From the NCBI RefSeq assembly GCF_013304735.1, contig NZ_JAAITI010000017.1:16042-80041 (forward strand): 64,000 nt of DNA. Reading direction: 5' to 3'. The notes under the pieces are model-generated. The model ran no database searches and had not been told where the DNA came from. It saw only the letters and a program-made list of their open reading frames with translations. Below, one piece after another: positions 1-8,442 of the stretch. The position numbers and the translations under genes are program-made. Each line of letters opens with the position of its first letter. Position 1 is the stretch's first letter. This DNA is from Blautia luti. Lineage in GTDB: Bacteria > Bacillota > Clostridia > Lachnospirales > Lachnospiraceae.

Positions 1-1756
1 CTCCGGCTACTGCGGAACCGACGATACAGGACGGAAGTACATGGATCGGGTCAGATGCCGCAAAAGGAATGGCTCCTTCTGTGATAAATGCAAGTCCCAT
101 GATAAAGTTAGTCGGTCCTGCCTCACGCTCTTCTTTTGTAAATTTGTCTTTAAACAGCAGGGATGCAAGTGCAATAGCGCATGGAGGAGTCATACCTCCC
201 ACCATAACTGCTGCCATAATATCATAGTTACCTGCCGCAATGGCTGCTGTACCAAATACATATGCTGCTTTGTTGAACGGGCCTCCCATATCAATGGCCA
301 TCATGCCACCGAGAACCAGTCCTAAAATTACTTTACTTGAATTTCCCATGCCTGTCAAGGCATTATTTAATCCTGTATTGATGCCGCCCATGATCGGCTC
401 TACAATGAATGTCATACAAAGTCCCATAAGAAGGACACCAACAACCGGATAGATCAGTACAGGTGCGATTTTTTCCAGAGCTTCCGGAAGTTTGTCACAG
501 ACTTTACGAAGTCCCAGGATCAGATATCCTGCAAGGAAACCTGCAAGAAGAGCTCCAAGGAAACCGGATTTTCCGTTTGCCGCGATCATACCGCCTACAA
601 GACCAACTGCAAGGGCCGGTCTGTCACCGATGGCCATTGCGATAAAGCCGGCCAGTACAGGGAGCATAAAACCAAATGCGGTTCCACCAATGTTTTTCAG
701 AACAGCCGCTACCGGTGTGATGGTACCAAAGTTTGCTCTCTGGTCTGCCGGAAGGGAACTTAAATCTACACTTAAACCATCGATCAGGAATGCAAGAGCG
801 ATCAGGATACCACCGCCAACAACCAGTGGAAGCATATGAGATACACCATTCATCAGCTGCATGTAGATTTTGTGGCCTGCCCCGCCGCCTGCTTTTGCGT
901 TTGAGGAAGAGTTCTGGCTGCCTGCTGCCCCATGATATACCGGAACATCTCCGGAGATCGCACGTTCAACCAGCTGGTCTGCCTTGCTGATTCCATCGGA
1001 AACCTGGCATTCGATGACTTTCTTTCCATCGAAACGGTCCATAGGAACCTTGGCATCTGCTGCTACGATAATGCAGTCTGCTTCCTGGATCTCCTGATCC
1101 GTAAGTACATTTTTTGCTCCGCCGGAGCCTCTTGTCTCTATTTTAATGAAACAGTCTTTCGCCTTCGCTGCTTTTTCCAGTCCTTCTGCTGCCATGTAGG
1201 TGTGGGCAATACCTGTGGGGCATGAAGTAACTGCCAGCAGTTTGGCTCTGGCTCCTTCGGAACTTCCTGTATCTGCCAGTCTCTCGTCGATATCTTTTTT
1301 CTCATCATCTGCCTTGTCGATGATCTCCATAAATTCATCTACAGATTTCGCGTTACGTAAGGACTCTGTAAAATTATCATCCATCAGCATCACGGAAAGT
1401 TTGCTGAGTACATCCAGATGAATGTTGTCTTCTGTATTCGGTGCCGCGATCAGGAAAAGAAGGGTGACCGGTTCATCGTCCAGTGCCTCAAATTCCACGC
1501 CGTTTTTTACTACCATGGCAGCAAGTCCCGGTTTCTTTACCGCATCACATTTTCCATGAGGAATGGCGATTCCCTCACCGATTCCTGTTGTACTTTCTTC
1601 CTCTCTTAAATACACCTGTTTCCGATAAGCTTCCCGGTCGCTGATCTTTTCACTTTTTACCATAAGATCTACGGCCATATCCAGCGCTTCGGATTTGGTC
1701 TTCGGTGCTGCATCCAGCGATATGCTTCGTTTGTCAAGCAGATCTGTGATTCTCAT
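1..1756 (-). CDS. fruA: Fructose PTS transporter, fused EIIABC (3' end outside window)
   Basis: Membrane permease that imports fructose while phosphorylating it to fructose 1-phosphate. About 585 residues are visible in the order IIA, IIB, IIC. The IIA phosphohistidine is in IAIPHGKC, the IIB phosphocysteine in VTSCPTGIAHTYMAAEG, and after a Ser/Gly/Ala-rich linker the IIC domain shows many membrane segments. The ATG at 1756 follows a GGAGAAGGGAAG ribosome site. It lies 20 bases after fruK, so the two form an operon; FruK would use the product. Families of this type are about 620-650 residues, so only the C-terminus is missing. Fructose specificity is inferred from the fruK neighbour; no HPr-like domain is seen. 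Confidence 0.93.
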   Translation of the reverse strand, partial: MRITDLLDKRSISLDAAPKTKSEALDMAVDLMVKSEKISDREAYRKQVYLREEESTTGIGEGIAIPHGKCDAVKKPGLAAMVVKNGVEFEALDDEPVTLLFLIAAPNTEDNIHLDVLSKLSVMLMDDNFTESLRNAKSVDEFMEIIDKADDEKKDIDERLADTGSSEGARAKLLAVTSCPTGIAHTYMAAEGLEKAAKAKDCFIKIETRGSGGAKNVLTDQEIQEADCIIVAADAKVPMDRFDGKKVIECQVSDGISKADQLVERAISGDVPVYHGAAGSQNSSSNAKAGGGAGHKIYMQLMNGVSHMLPLVVGGGILIALAFLIDGLSVDLSSLPADQRANFGTITPVAAVLKNIGGTAFGFMLPVLAGFIAMAIGDRPALAVGLVGGMIAANGKSGFLGALLAGFLAGYLILGLRKVCDKLPEALEKIAPVLIYPVVGVLLMGLCMTFIVEPIMGGINTGLNNALTGMGNSSKVILGLVLGGMMAIDMGGPFNKAAYVFGTAAIAAGNYDIMAAVMVGGMTPPCAIALASLLFKDKFTKEEREAGPTNFIMGLAFITEGAIPFAASDPIHVLPSCIVGSAVAG

Positions 1757-1776
1757 CTTCCCTTCTCCTTTCTTAT

Positions 1777-2688
1777 TTACCCCTCTGTTACCTGTTTATA
1801 TACCGCCTGAATCTCTTCCCTCGTGGCAAGATTTTCAGAAAATGCACTTGCGCTTCCTGCGGAAATCCCCATGTGGAAAGCGTATTCGTAATCCTGTTTT
1901 TCCATCCAGCCTGCCATAAAGCCTGCTACCATGGAATCTCCGGCTCCCACACCGTTTACCAGTGTTCCCTTCGGTGCCGGTTTCTCAAATACCTGTCCGT
2001 CTTCTGCTACCAGGACAGCTCCTTCACCGGCCATGGAAATCAGTACATTTCTGGCACCTTTTTCCTGGAGTTTCTTTCCGTAAGGGATCACATCCTGACG
2101 GGTCTTAAGCTCGACTCCGAAGATTTCTCCCAGTTCATGGTTGTTGGGTTTCACAAGGAACGGATGATATTTCAAAACGTTTACAAGAAGATCTCTTGTT
2201 GCATCCACAACGATCATCACGCCTCTTCCGTCCAGTCTCGCCATGATCTTCTCGTACATGTCATCCGGCATGGATGATGGAATGCTTCCTGCCAGGAAAA
2301 GCACATCTCCTTCTTTCAGTGTGTCAAGTTTCTCCATCAGCTCCTGAACTTTTTCTGCGCTGATTTTAGGTCCCATTCCGTTGATCTCGGTTCCGTCAAT
2401 GGATTTCAGCTTCAGGTTGATTCTGGAAACGCCTTCCGGGATCTTGATAAAATCGGATTTCACTCCCATCTCCTCAAGCTTTCTTACAATCTCATCTCCT
2501 ACGAATCCTGCCATGAAACCAAGTGCTGTATTCTCAATTCCAAGGTTCATCAGCACGGTGGAAACGTTGATTCCTTTTCCACCCGGAAGCATCAGCTCAG
2601 AACTGGTACGGTTGGTAAGTCCAAGCTTGAAGTCCTCTACGGAAACGATATAGTCCAGAGATGGATTAAAAGTAACTGTGCAGATCAT
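1777..2688 (-). CDS. fruK: 1-phosphofructokinase
   Basis: Phosphorylates fructose 1-phosphate to fructose 1,6-bisphosphate in the cytoplasm (PfkB family, 303 aa, normal length). The N-terminus MICTVTFNPSLDYIVSVEDF and the C-terminal signature GVGAGDSMVAGFMAG (catalytic Asp in GAGD) are typical. The reading frame is open further upstream to 2790, but the ATG at 2688 is preceded by GGGGAGGAGAAAGAA and matches the family start. First gene of the fruK-fruA operon; no DeoR-type fruR is present next to it, unlike many Firmicutes. Confidence 0.95.
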   Translation of the reverse strand: MICTVTFNPSLDYIVSVEDFKLGLTNRTSSELMLPGGKGINVSTVLMNLGIENTALGFMAGFVGDEIVRKLEEMGVKSDFIKIPEGVSRINLKLKSIDGTEINGMGPKISAEKVQELMEKLDTLKEGDVLFLAGSIPSSMPDDMYEKIMARLDGRGVMIVVDATRDLLVNVLKYHPFLVKPNNHELGEIFGVELKTRQDVIPYGKKLQEKGARNVLISMAGEGAVLVAEDGQVFEKPAPKGTLVNGVGAGDSMVAGFMAGWMEKQDYEYAFHMGISAGSASAFSENLATREEIQAVYKQVTEG

Positions 2689-2761
2689 TTCTTTCTCCTC
2701 CCCATATCTTTTATTCTGCGGGTTTCTGACCGCTTTTTGTTGTTCCTCATTTGTTGAACTT

Positions 2762-2790
2762 AGTATACTTCCAATTTCGTTCAAAGTCAA
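2762..2790 (-). promoter_or_regulatory. Sigma-A type promoter of fruK-fruA
   Basis: On the minus strand TTGACT (2785-2790) and TATACT (2762-2767) are separated by 17 bases. Just downstream is an imperfect dyad GTTCAACAAATGAGGAAC, which could be an operator for a DeoR-family fructose regulator; the operator role is inference. Confidence 0.7.
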
Positions 2791-2837
2791 TCAAACTACT
2801 TCACAAAATTCATGACTGTTTTTGGTTGAGTTTGCAC

Positions 2838-2882
2838 AAAAAAAGTGCATCAATCCTAGTTTTTCCAGGTTGATACACTTTT
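2838..2882 (-). terminator. Intrinsic terminator after pabC
   Basis: On the minus strand the arms AAAGTGTATCAACCT and AGGATTGATGCACTTT pair with small bulges and are followed by a run of seven T. It ends the pabA-pabB-pabC transcript and separates it from the fruK promoter. Confidence 0.85.
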
Positions 2883-2955
2883 ATCCCTGATTATCTCAGT
2901 CATTTTCATTCATTTCAGTCATGGTCATTCACAGAATCTGGCACTCCATATCATT

Positions 2956-3747
2956 TCATCTGTCTTTCCTCTTATTTATCGTCTCCTGTACCATGTCCTG
3001 ATATTTTCTCATCAGCTTCTTTGTCACTCGGTCTTCCTCAAACCGAATTTCCCCGATCTGACGCACTGGCATGATTCCCATCAGGGAATTGGTAACAAAA
3101 CATTCCTGATACCGCTTCAGGTCCTGAACATAGATGTCTGTCTCTTCCACATCTTCTGTTTCACAGAGATACTCCCGAAGGATCCCCGGAAGAAGGCCGC
3201 AACTGACTTGTGGCGTACAGATCACGCCGTTTCTCACAAAAAATACATTACTTACCGTACCTTCAGAAACCTGTTCTTTTGTATTGAGAAACAGCCGCTC
3301 ATCCATTCCTGCTGCCGTGGCGTTTCTTTTTTCCAGGATACAGTCTCCGTAATTCATGGTTTTGTGATATACCAGCGGTGAGGTTTCATTTCGTTTTACC
3401 GCACTGATATCTATGAAAAAACCTTTCTCATATTTTTCCGGTGTATAGTGATTGGCACGAAGAGAATAAACCATGTTTTCCTTGGTAAGCATGATCTTTA
3501 ATGCACAGTGCTCCAGGTTTCTAAATTCCTTTTGTACTTCTGTGCGCATTTTCTGTTCTTCCAGATATTTTTCAATCTTCCGTGCAGTGATCCCCCGTTC
3601 TGACAAGCTTCCCAGTTTCAGGAAATCTGCGGCACGTTCCAGTCTTTTCAGGTGTTTATCCAGCAGTATGGGAATTCCCTGTTCGATCCCTATGGTTTCA
3701 AATGCTCCCAGGCCAAACTGAAAACATTCATCTAATGTTACGTTCAT
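2956..3747 (-). CDS. pabC: Aminotransferase class IV, probable aminodeoxychorismate lyase
   Basis: PLP enzyme of fold type IV (263 aa). In this operon the likely reaction is release of pyruvate from 4-amino-4-deoxychorismate to give p-aminobenzoate for folate. Seen: FGLGAFETI near the N-terminus, KTMNYGDCILEKRNA around the expected PLP-lysine, and a C-terminal EGTVSNVFFVRNGVICTPQ segment typical of the family. Two ATGs exist; GGGAGG abuts the first (3753) with no spacing but lies six bases before ATG 3747, so the latter is chosen. It follows pabB by 78 bases. D-amino acid or branched-chain aminotransferase function is possible on sequence alone; context decides for PabC. Confidence 0.85.
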   Translation of the reverse strand: MNVTLDECFQFGLGAFETIGIEQGIPILLDKHLKRLERAADFLKLGSLSERGITARKIEKYLEEQKMRTEVQKEFRNLEHCALKIMLTKENMVYSLRANHYTPEKYEKGFFIDISAVKRNETSPLVYHKTMNYGDCILEKRNATAAGMDERLFLNTKEQVSEGTVSNVFFVRNGVICTPQVSCGLLPGILREYLCETEDVEETDIYVQDLKRYQECFVTNSLMGIMPVRQIGEIRFEEDRVTKKLMRKYQDMVQETINKRKDR

Positions 3748-3825
3748 CTCCATCCTCCCTTTTGCATCAGGTCTCCCGGCCCGTCTGCAGAATCTTTCTT
3801 AGTCTTCCGTTATTCCGTATGTCCC

Positions 3826-5247
3826 CTATTGCAGTGCGTCCAGGATTGCTTTCGCTTTCTGCAGTGTTTCCTCATACTCAAATTCCAGATCTGACTCTGC
3901 CGTGATCCCGCCGCCGACACCAAGATGATATTTCCCGTTTTTATGAAGGGCTGTACGGATCACGATGTTAAAATCGCAGCTGCCATCCAGTGTCAGATAG
4001 CCGATGGAACCGGTATAGAGATTTCTTTTTCCATGCTCCAGTTCATCAATGATCTCCATAGCGCGGTATTTCGGTGCACCGGTAATAGAACCACCGGGGA
4101 ACGTAGCTTCCAGAAGGTCCATCACATTTTTTCCATCTTCCAGTGTTCCCTCAATATCCGACACCAGATGAAATACTGTGGCATATGCTTCCACTGTAAA
4201 AAGTTCAGTTACTTTCACGCTTCCCGGTGTACATACCCGGTTCAGATCATTTCGTTCCAGATCTACGATCATCAGAAGCTCACTTTTATCTTTTCCGGAA
4301 TCTGCAAGTTCCTGGCGGAGCATTTCGTCTTCCTCAGGCGTTGCGCCACGTTTTCGTGTTCCTTTTATAGGACGGGTGTTTACATGGCGGTCTTTCATTT
4401 TCAGGAAGCGCTCCGGAGAGGCACAGACGATCTGATAATCTCCGAAATCCAGATATCCGCCAAAAGGAGAGGGATTGTTTTTCCGAAGATCATAAAAAAC
4501 ATCCAGCGGCTGTTTTTCGCTTTCAATTGTAAGCTGCTGTGTCATATTGGCAATGTAGATATCACCTTCTATAATATATTGGATCATCCGGTCCACTGCC
4601 TGCTTGTATTCCTCTTTCTCAAAATTTGGATGGACCTGAATCTTAAATTTCTCACGGTGAGAATTTTCCGTGATCATCCCATTTCCGAATTTCTTTTTTT
4701 CTCCGATTTCCGGTTCTTCCGGTTTGCCAGCCTCTGCAGATTCCAGGATTGCTTTTTCCATTGCGCCGATCTGCGCCGCGGCATTTCCGCTGATTCCATT
4801 TGACACAAGATACGTCCTTTTTTCCTGACAGTCTTCCACAACAAAACAGTCATAAAACGTCAGAACCGCTTCCGGAATCGTCACAAGATCTTTTTCCCCG
4901 GAGGGTACTCCCATCTGTTTCCTTCCGTAATCATAGGAAAAATATCCTACAGCTCCGGACACAAGGGGAAGTCTGCTGTCATTTTTGTCCTCATGGGTAT
5001 TCAAATATTCCCGCATGTAGTCTTCAAAGGTTGTTTCTGTTTCCGGTTTTCCATTGATGGTAAAGGTCTTCCCGTCTTTTACCAGTTTCAGATAGGGGCA
5101 CCTTCCGATCACGGAATAATGTCCCAGTTCATTCACAAGGGAGGAATCCAGAAATGCAGCTCCCGGCTCTCTCTCGTAGATCCGGAAAATCTCCACTGCC
5201 GGGATATATGGGGTCAGTTCTTTTATGATTCGCTGATTATTGTACAT
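3826..5247 (-). CDS. pabB: Aminodeoxychorismate synthase component I
   Basis: Converts chorismate plus ammonia to 4-amino-4-deoxychorismate (473 aa). The chorismate-binding domain fills the C-terminal half: RPIKGTRKRG carries the lysine typical of PabB (anthranilate synthase TrpE enzymes vary here), followed by LLMIVDLERNDLNRVC, a FPGGSITGAPK loop and GVGGGITAESD. The N-terminal lobe is the usual partner-binding domain. The open frame extends to 5307 but ATG 5247 has CAGGAG at good spacing. Lies between pabA and pabC, which supports PABA rather than tryptophan synthesis. Confidence 0.93.
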   Translation of the reverse strand: MYNNQRIIKELTPYIPAVEIFRIYEREPGAAFLDSSLVNELGHYSVIGRCPYLKLVKDGKTFTINGKPETETTFEDYMREYLNTHEDKNDSRLPLVSGAVGYFSYDYGRKQMGVPSGEKDLVTIPEAVLTFYDCFVVEDCQEKRTYLVSNGISGNAAAQIGAMEKAILESAEAGKPEEPEIGEKKKFGNGMITENSHREKFKIQVHPNFEKEEYKQAVDRMIQYIIEGDIYIANMTQQLTIESEKQPLDVFYDLRKNNPSPFGGYLDFGDYQIVCASPERFLKMKDRHVNTRPIKGTRKRGATPEEDEMLRQELADSGKDKSELLMIVDLERNDLNRVCTPGSVKVTELFTVEAYATVFHLVSDIEGTLEDGKNVMDLLEATFPGGSITGAPKYRAMEIIDELEHGKRNLYTGSIGYLTLDGSCDFNIVIRTALHKNGKYHLGVGGGITAESDLEFEYEETLQKAKAILDALQ

Positions 5248-5279
5248 GTTTTTACTCCTGTGTGTTCCCGGTTTTATCT

Positions 5280-5312
5280 GTGCAGTGAGCGGATCAGGTA
5301 TCCTCACTGCAC
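5280..5312. other. Perfect inverted repeat between pabA and pabB
   Basis: GTGCAGTGAG and CTCACTGCAC form a perfect 10-base-pair stem with a 13-base loop. There is no T-run on either side, so it is not an intrinsic terminator. It ends 33 bases ahead of the pabB start and may be an mRNA processing or stability element. Confidence 0.6.
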
Positions 5313-5370
5313 CCTGTAATATTCTTATGAGTGCAGGCGAGCTGCATTCATCTCCGGGTTATTTTTTGAT

Positions 5371-5988
5371 CTAAGCAGTTTTCTCTTCTGCCAGTTCTTC
5401 TTCCCTCTCCTGATGAAATTCCTCTGCGATCTTACAGAAATTCTCAAGAAGCTCATGGCCATATTCCGTAAGAACAGCTTCCGGATGGAACTGTACGCCA
5501 TACAGAGGCAGTGTTTTATGGGAAATTCCCATAACTGCTCCGTCATCGGAAACAGCATCTACCTGATATTCTTCCGGGATGCTGTCTTCCCGTACGATCA
5601 GGGAATGATATCTTGTAACCTTATATTTCTCCGGCAGGCCTGCAAACACACCGGTTCCGTAATTGTGGATCTCTGTTACTTTTCCGTGCATGGGACGTGC
5701 TCCCTTTTCCACTACTGCTCCCGCGCAGTGGCCGATAACCTGATGGCCCAGACAGACACCCAGGATCGGAATCCTTCCCTGAAATTTTTTTACCGTATCT
5801 ACACAGAGCTTCGCATCCCAGGGACGTTTCGGTCCCGGCGAAAGAATAATCCCTTCCGGATTCATCGCTTCCAGCTCGTCCAGAGTAATCTCATCGCAGC
5901 GTTTAACCAGGATATCTCTCCCCAGTTCCTGAAAATATGCCTTCAGATTATATACAAATGAATCAAAATTGTCGATCATGACATACAT
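5371..5988 (-). CDS. pabA: Aminodeoxychorismate synthase component II (glutamine amidotransferase)
   Basis: Class I glutamine amidotransferase (205 aa) that supplies ammonia from glutamine to PabB. Seen: MIDNFDSFVYNL at the N-terminus, the nucleophile Cys in GVCLGHQVIGH, and the His-Glu of the triad in GVQFHPEAV. ATG 5988 is preceded by GGAGGAAAAAAC. In many bacteria the same subunit also serves TrpE; the neighbouring pabB and pabC point to folate here. Its ribosome site begins only a few bases after the T-run of a strong terminator, so expression must involve reading through that structure or processing. Confidence 0.92.
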   Translation of the reverse strand: MYVMIDNFDSFVYNLKAYFQELGRDILVKRCDEITLDELEAMNPEGIILSPGPKRPWDAKLCVDTVKKFQGRIPILGVCLGHQVIGHCAGAVVEKGARPMHGKVTEIHNYGTGVFAGLPEKYKVTRYHSLIVREDSIPEEYQVDAVSDDGAVMGISHKTLPLYGVQFHPEAVLTEYGHELLENFCKIAEEFHQEREEELAEEKTA

Positions 5989-6004
5989 GTTTTTTCCTCC
6001 ATAT

Positions 6005-6060
6005 ATAAAAAAAGGGATAACGCCGGCATGCCAAAAAGGCATGCACAGTCGTTATCCCTT
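6005..6060 (-). terminator. Strong terminator/attenuator immediately before pabA
   Basis: On the minus strand AAGGGATAACG (6060-6050) pairs with CGTTATCCCTT (6022-6012), and inside it GCATGCC pairs with GGCATGC around a TTTTT loop. Seven T follow at once. The pabA ribosome site GGAGG starts within about ten bases of the T-run, so there is no room for a promoter between terminator and gene. Confidence 0.85.
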
Positions 6061-6079
6061 ACGGTCCGTAATCTGTACG

Positions 6080-6093
6080 TTATAACGTTATAA
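6080..6093. promoter_or_regulatory. Perfect 14-base palindrome in pabA leader
   Basis: TTATAACGTTATAA is a perfect palindrome and part of a short tandem ACGTTATA repeat, and it contains TATAAC elements that could be -10 boxes on either strand. A second perfect dyad TACGGACCGTA lies at 6059-6072. Both are between the DUF1858 gene and the pabA attenuator, where an operator or promoter would be expected. Function is inference. Confidence 0.4.
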
Positions 6094-6111
6094 GATCAGT
6101 GATAGTACTGA

Positions 6112-6321
6112 TTATTTCTGTTTCTTGGTTTCCTCATAGTGATGGATGTCTGCCAGTACTACGTTTACGTCAAGTCCGTGTACCATACATGCCTCCTCAA
6201 GAGACTCACCGATAGAAGACGGACAGCCGATGCAGTGCATTCCTTCCTGCATAAGGATGTATGCGATCTTCTCATCGTATGCAAGCATCTCGCCCATTGT
6301 TGTTTCCTTTGTGATTTCCAT
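6112..6321 (-). CDS. DUF1858 small redox-type protein
   Basis: A 69-residue protein of the DUF1858 family, annotated in databases as a hybrid-cluster-protein-associated redox disulfide domain. The family hallmark CxxC is in HCIGCPSS (about residues 30-36). No membrane segment. Family members are small stand-alone proteins or domains fused to larger redox proteins; the partner and reaction here are unknown. It has its own promoter just upstream and is followed by the terminator in front of pabA. Confidence 0.85.
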   Translation of the reverse strand: MEITKETTMGEMLAYDEKIAYILMQEGMHCIGCPSSIGESLEEACMVHGLDVNVVLADIHHYEETKKQK

Positions 6322-6406
6322 GATCTATATTCTCCCTTCTGGATTTGTAATCTTACCCGGAATCCCGGTTTCCTGGTTTCCTGGTTTTTTCCGCAGTTAT
6401 AATATC

Positions 6407-6434
6407 ATTATAACTGTATCTTCCATAATTGCAA
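6407..6434 (-). promoter_or_regulatory. Promoter of the DUF1858 gene
   Basis: Minus-strand TTGCAA (6429-6434) and TATAAT (6407-6412) with a 16-base spacer. It lies about 90 bases before the start codon. A short tandem TTTCCTGG repeat occurs in the leader. Confidence 0.65.
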
Positions 6435-6473
6435 GCCTAAATTTATTCTTTTCATTTTCTGTATTATACCCAC

Positions 6474-7835
6474 TCAGGCAGCAGTTTCCTTTTTTCCCCT
6501 GCTCCACTTTTTCATCACATAAATATAATACGGGATCAGAGGGATCAGCGCTGCGATCCATGCGGCAGGATCTGCCAGACATACACCTGCAAAACTTGTT
6601 TTTCCTGCAACAAACATAACGATCGCACTTCTTGCCGCCAGTTCAAACACACCGCCCAGCATGGGAACCAAGCCATATCCCAGTCCCTGAAGTCCGTTTC
6701 GGTAGAGGAAGATACTTCCAAGGAACGGATATGCCCAGAATACCGTATGAAAATAAGTAACAGAAACATTAATAACATCCGTCTGGGATTTGTCAATAAA
6801 TAGCCAGGTCATGTACTTTCCGAAAAAGAACATAATGATCATAGTGATCACACTCCAGATCAAGACCATGATCTGGGTATATTTCATTCCTGCTTTTACA
6901 CGGTCCATCTTTCCGGCGCCCCGGTTCTGTCCTACATAGGTTGCCATCGTCGCACCAAAAGCTACAAATACAGTTGCAATGATATTCTGTATTTTTCCCG
7001 CAGCGGAAAATCCTGCCATATATACAGAACCGTAAATATTTACCGCACCCTGCACAATAATGGTTCCGATCGCTGTGATGGAAAACTGAAGTCCCATGGG
7101 AATACCAAGGGCCAGCAGATAACGGAAGCTGGTAAAAGAAACTTCAAAGTTTTCTTTCTTCAGATGCAGGATCGGGAACTTTTTGATAATATAGATCAGG
7201 CAGCAGACTGCGGAAATTGCCTGCGCGATAACCGTAGCATAGGCACAGCCTTCCACTCCCATCCCGATTTTTACAATAAACAGAATATCCAGGAACACAT
7301 TGATCACTGCCGAAATGATCAGAAAATACAGCGGAGATTTTGAATCTCCAAGTGCACGGAGAAACGCTGCCAGTGAATTATATGCCGCTGTTACGATCAG
7401 GCCTGCATAAATAATTCCCATATATCCCTTCACAGATCCCATCAGATCCTCCGGTGAATTCATCAGCCGCAGAATCGGTTCATTCAAAGCCTCAAAGCCA
7501 ATGGTCATCACAATGGCAAAGGCTGCTGCCAGATAAATGGACATAGCTACGTAATGACGCATCTTATCATATTGCTTCGCCCCGAACCACTGGGATACCA
7601 GAATGGCAAAGCCACTGCTCAGTCCGTTAAGCCATCCGGTAACAAAAAACATCAGTGAACCGGTGCTTCCGATTGCAGCCAGCGCATCTACTCCCAGGAA
7701 CTGACCCGCAACAATGGAATCCGCAATGTTATAAAACTGCTGAAAAATATTTCCAAGACACATGGGAATCATAAACCGGATGATCAGGCTCACCGGATTT
7801 CCCACAGTCATATCATTGGTCTTATCTTTTGCCAT
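6474..7835 (-). CDS. MATE family multidrug/toxin exporter
   Basis: Inner-membrane antiporter of 453 aa with about twelve hydrophobic segments arranged as two similar halves; family features include GNPVSLIIRFMIPMCLGNIFQQFYN-type N-terminal sequence and VGQNRGAGKMDR at the start of the second half. The usual role is cation-driven export of cationic drugs or metabolites; the substrate cannot be told from sequence. ATG 7835 is preceded by AAGGAG at a rather long 12-base distance. It follows the GtrA gene by 39 bases and probably shares its promoter. Confidence 0.9.
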   Translation of the reverse strand: MAKDKTNDMTVGNPVSLIIRFMIPMCLGNIFQQFYNIADSIVAGQFLGVDALAAIGSTGSLMFFVTGWLNGLSSGFAILVSQWFGAKQYDKMRHYVAMSIYLAAAFAIVMTIGFEALNEPILRLMNSPEDLMGSVKGYMGIIYAGLIVTAAYNSLAAFLRALGDSKSPLYFLIISAVINVFLDILFIVKIGMGVEGCAYATVIAQAISAVCCLIYIIKKFPILHLKKENFEVSFTSFRYLLALGIPMGLQFSITAIGTIIVQGAVNIYGSVYMAGFSAAGKIQNIIATVFVAFGATMATYVGQNRGAGKMDRVKAGMKYTQIMVLIWSVITMIIMFFFGKYMTWLFIDKSQTDVINVSVTYFHTVFWAYPFLGSIFLYRNGLQGLGYGLVPMLGGVFELAARSAIVMFVAGKTSFAGVCLADPAAWIAALIPLIPYYIYVMKKWSRGKKETAA

Positions 7836-7874
7836 TTTTTAACTCAACTCCTTTCTCGTAAATATAAACATTTT

Positions 7875-8333
7875 TTATTTTTTAAAAACAATTAATTTAC
7901 TGATTATATAATTCAATACGATCACAACCACCTGAGCGATCAGCTTCACTGCCATGCTGTTAAATCCAAGCCAGGTAATGAATACTGCAAGGATCGCTTC
8001 TTCCACAACCAGAGTAAAGAGTCTTCCTCCGAAAAACGAAGCCATCTGCTTTAAAAATCCGGCTGCCGAATCTACCTGACCGTCGAATACCCAGGTCCTG
8101 TTTGTAAAATACTGAAACAGTACACAGACTACCCAGCAGATCACATTGGCGATCAGCGCATTTATTCCGAGCATGCCATCCAGCCATGCATACAGTGCTA
8201 TGTTCAGAAAAAATGTGATCCCGCCAAAGAACAGATACATCAGAACTTCCTTATGTTTTTTATAAAAAGGTTCAAATATGTTCAATACAGGAAGATGCAT
8301 CAGTCTGTCAAAAATGTCTTTCTTTTCCTCCAT
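7875..8333 (-). CDS. GtrA family membrane protein
   Basis: Polytopic membrane protein (152 aa) of the GtrA/PF04138 family, with four hydrophobic helices and a short charged N-terminus. Relatives flip or supply lipid-linked sugars for cell-surface glycosylation; which sugar is unknown. Of two in-frame ATGs (8339 and 8333) the second is chosen because AAAGGA lies seven bases before it. No glycosyltransferase neighbour, so the pathway cannot be inferred. Confidence 0.85.
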   Translation of the reverse strand: MEEKKDIFDRLMHLPVLNIFEPFYKKHKEVLMYLFFGGITFFLNIALYAWLDGMLGINALIANVICWVVCVLFQYFTNRTWVFDGQVDSAAGFLKQMASFFGGRLFTLVVEEAILAVFITWLGFNSMAVKLIAQVVVIVLNYIISKLIVFKK

Positions 8334-8372
8334 ATCCATATCCTTTCTTCTTTGTCATATGTAAACTTGTAT

Positions 8373-8401
8373 ACCATAGCAAAAAATATCCTGGATGTCA
8401 A
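8373..8401 (-). promoter_or_regulatory. Promoter of gtrA-MATE, overlapping a terminator
   Basis: Minus-strand TTGACA (8396-8401) and TATGGT (8373-8378), 17-base spacer. The -35 box sits in the loop of the upstream operon's terminator and the spacer is its 3' arm and T-run. Confidence 0.6.
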
Positions 8402-8418
8402 CGCATTCCAGGATATTT
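8379..8418 (-). terminator. Terminator of the permease-dipeptidase operon
   Basis: A perfect 12-base-pair stem, AAATATCCTGGA with TCCAGGATATTT, 11-base loop, followed on the minus strand by TTTTTTG. Confidence 0.85.
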
Positions 8419-8442
8419 CTATAGTTTGTTTCTTTAATGTTT

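Noticed and set aside
2700..2760. Upstream extension of fruK to 2790
   Set aside because: The added codons overlap the promoter region and lack family similarity; the ATG at 2688 has the ribosome site.
6361..6395. Short tandem TTTCCTGG repeat before the DUF1858 gene
   Set aside because: Only about two copies and no sign of a larger repeat family.
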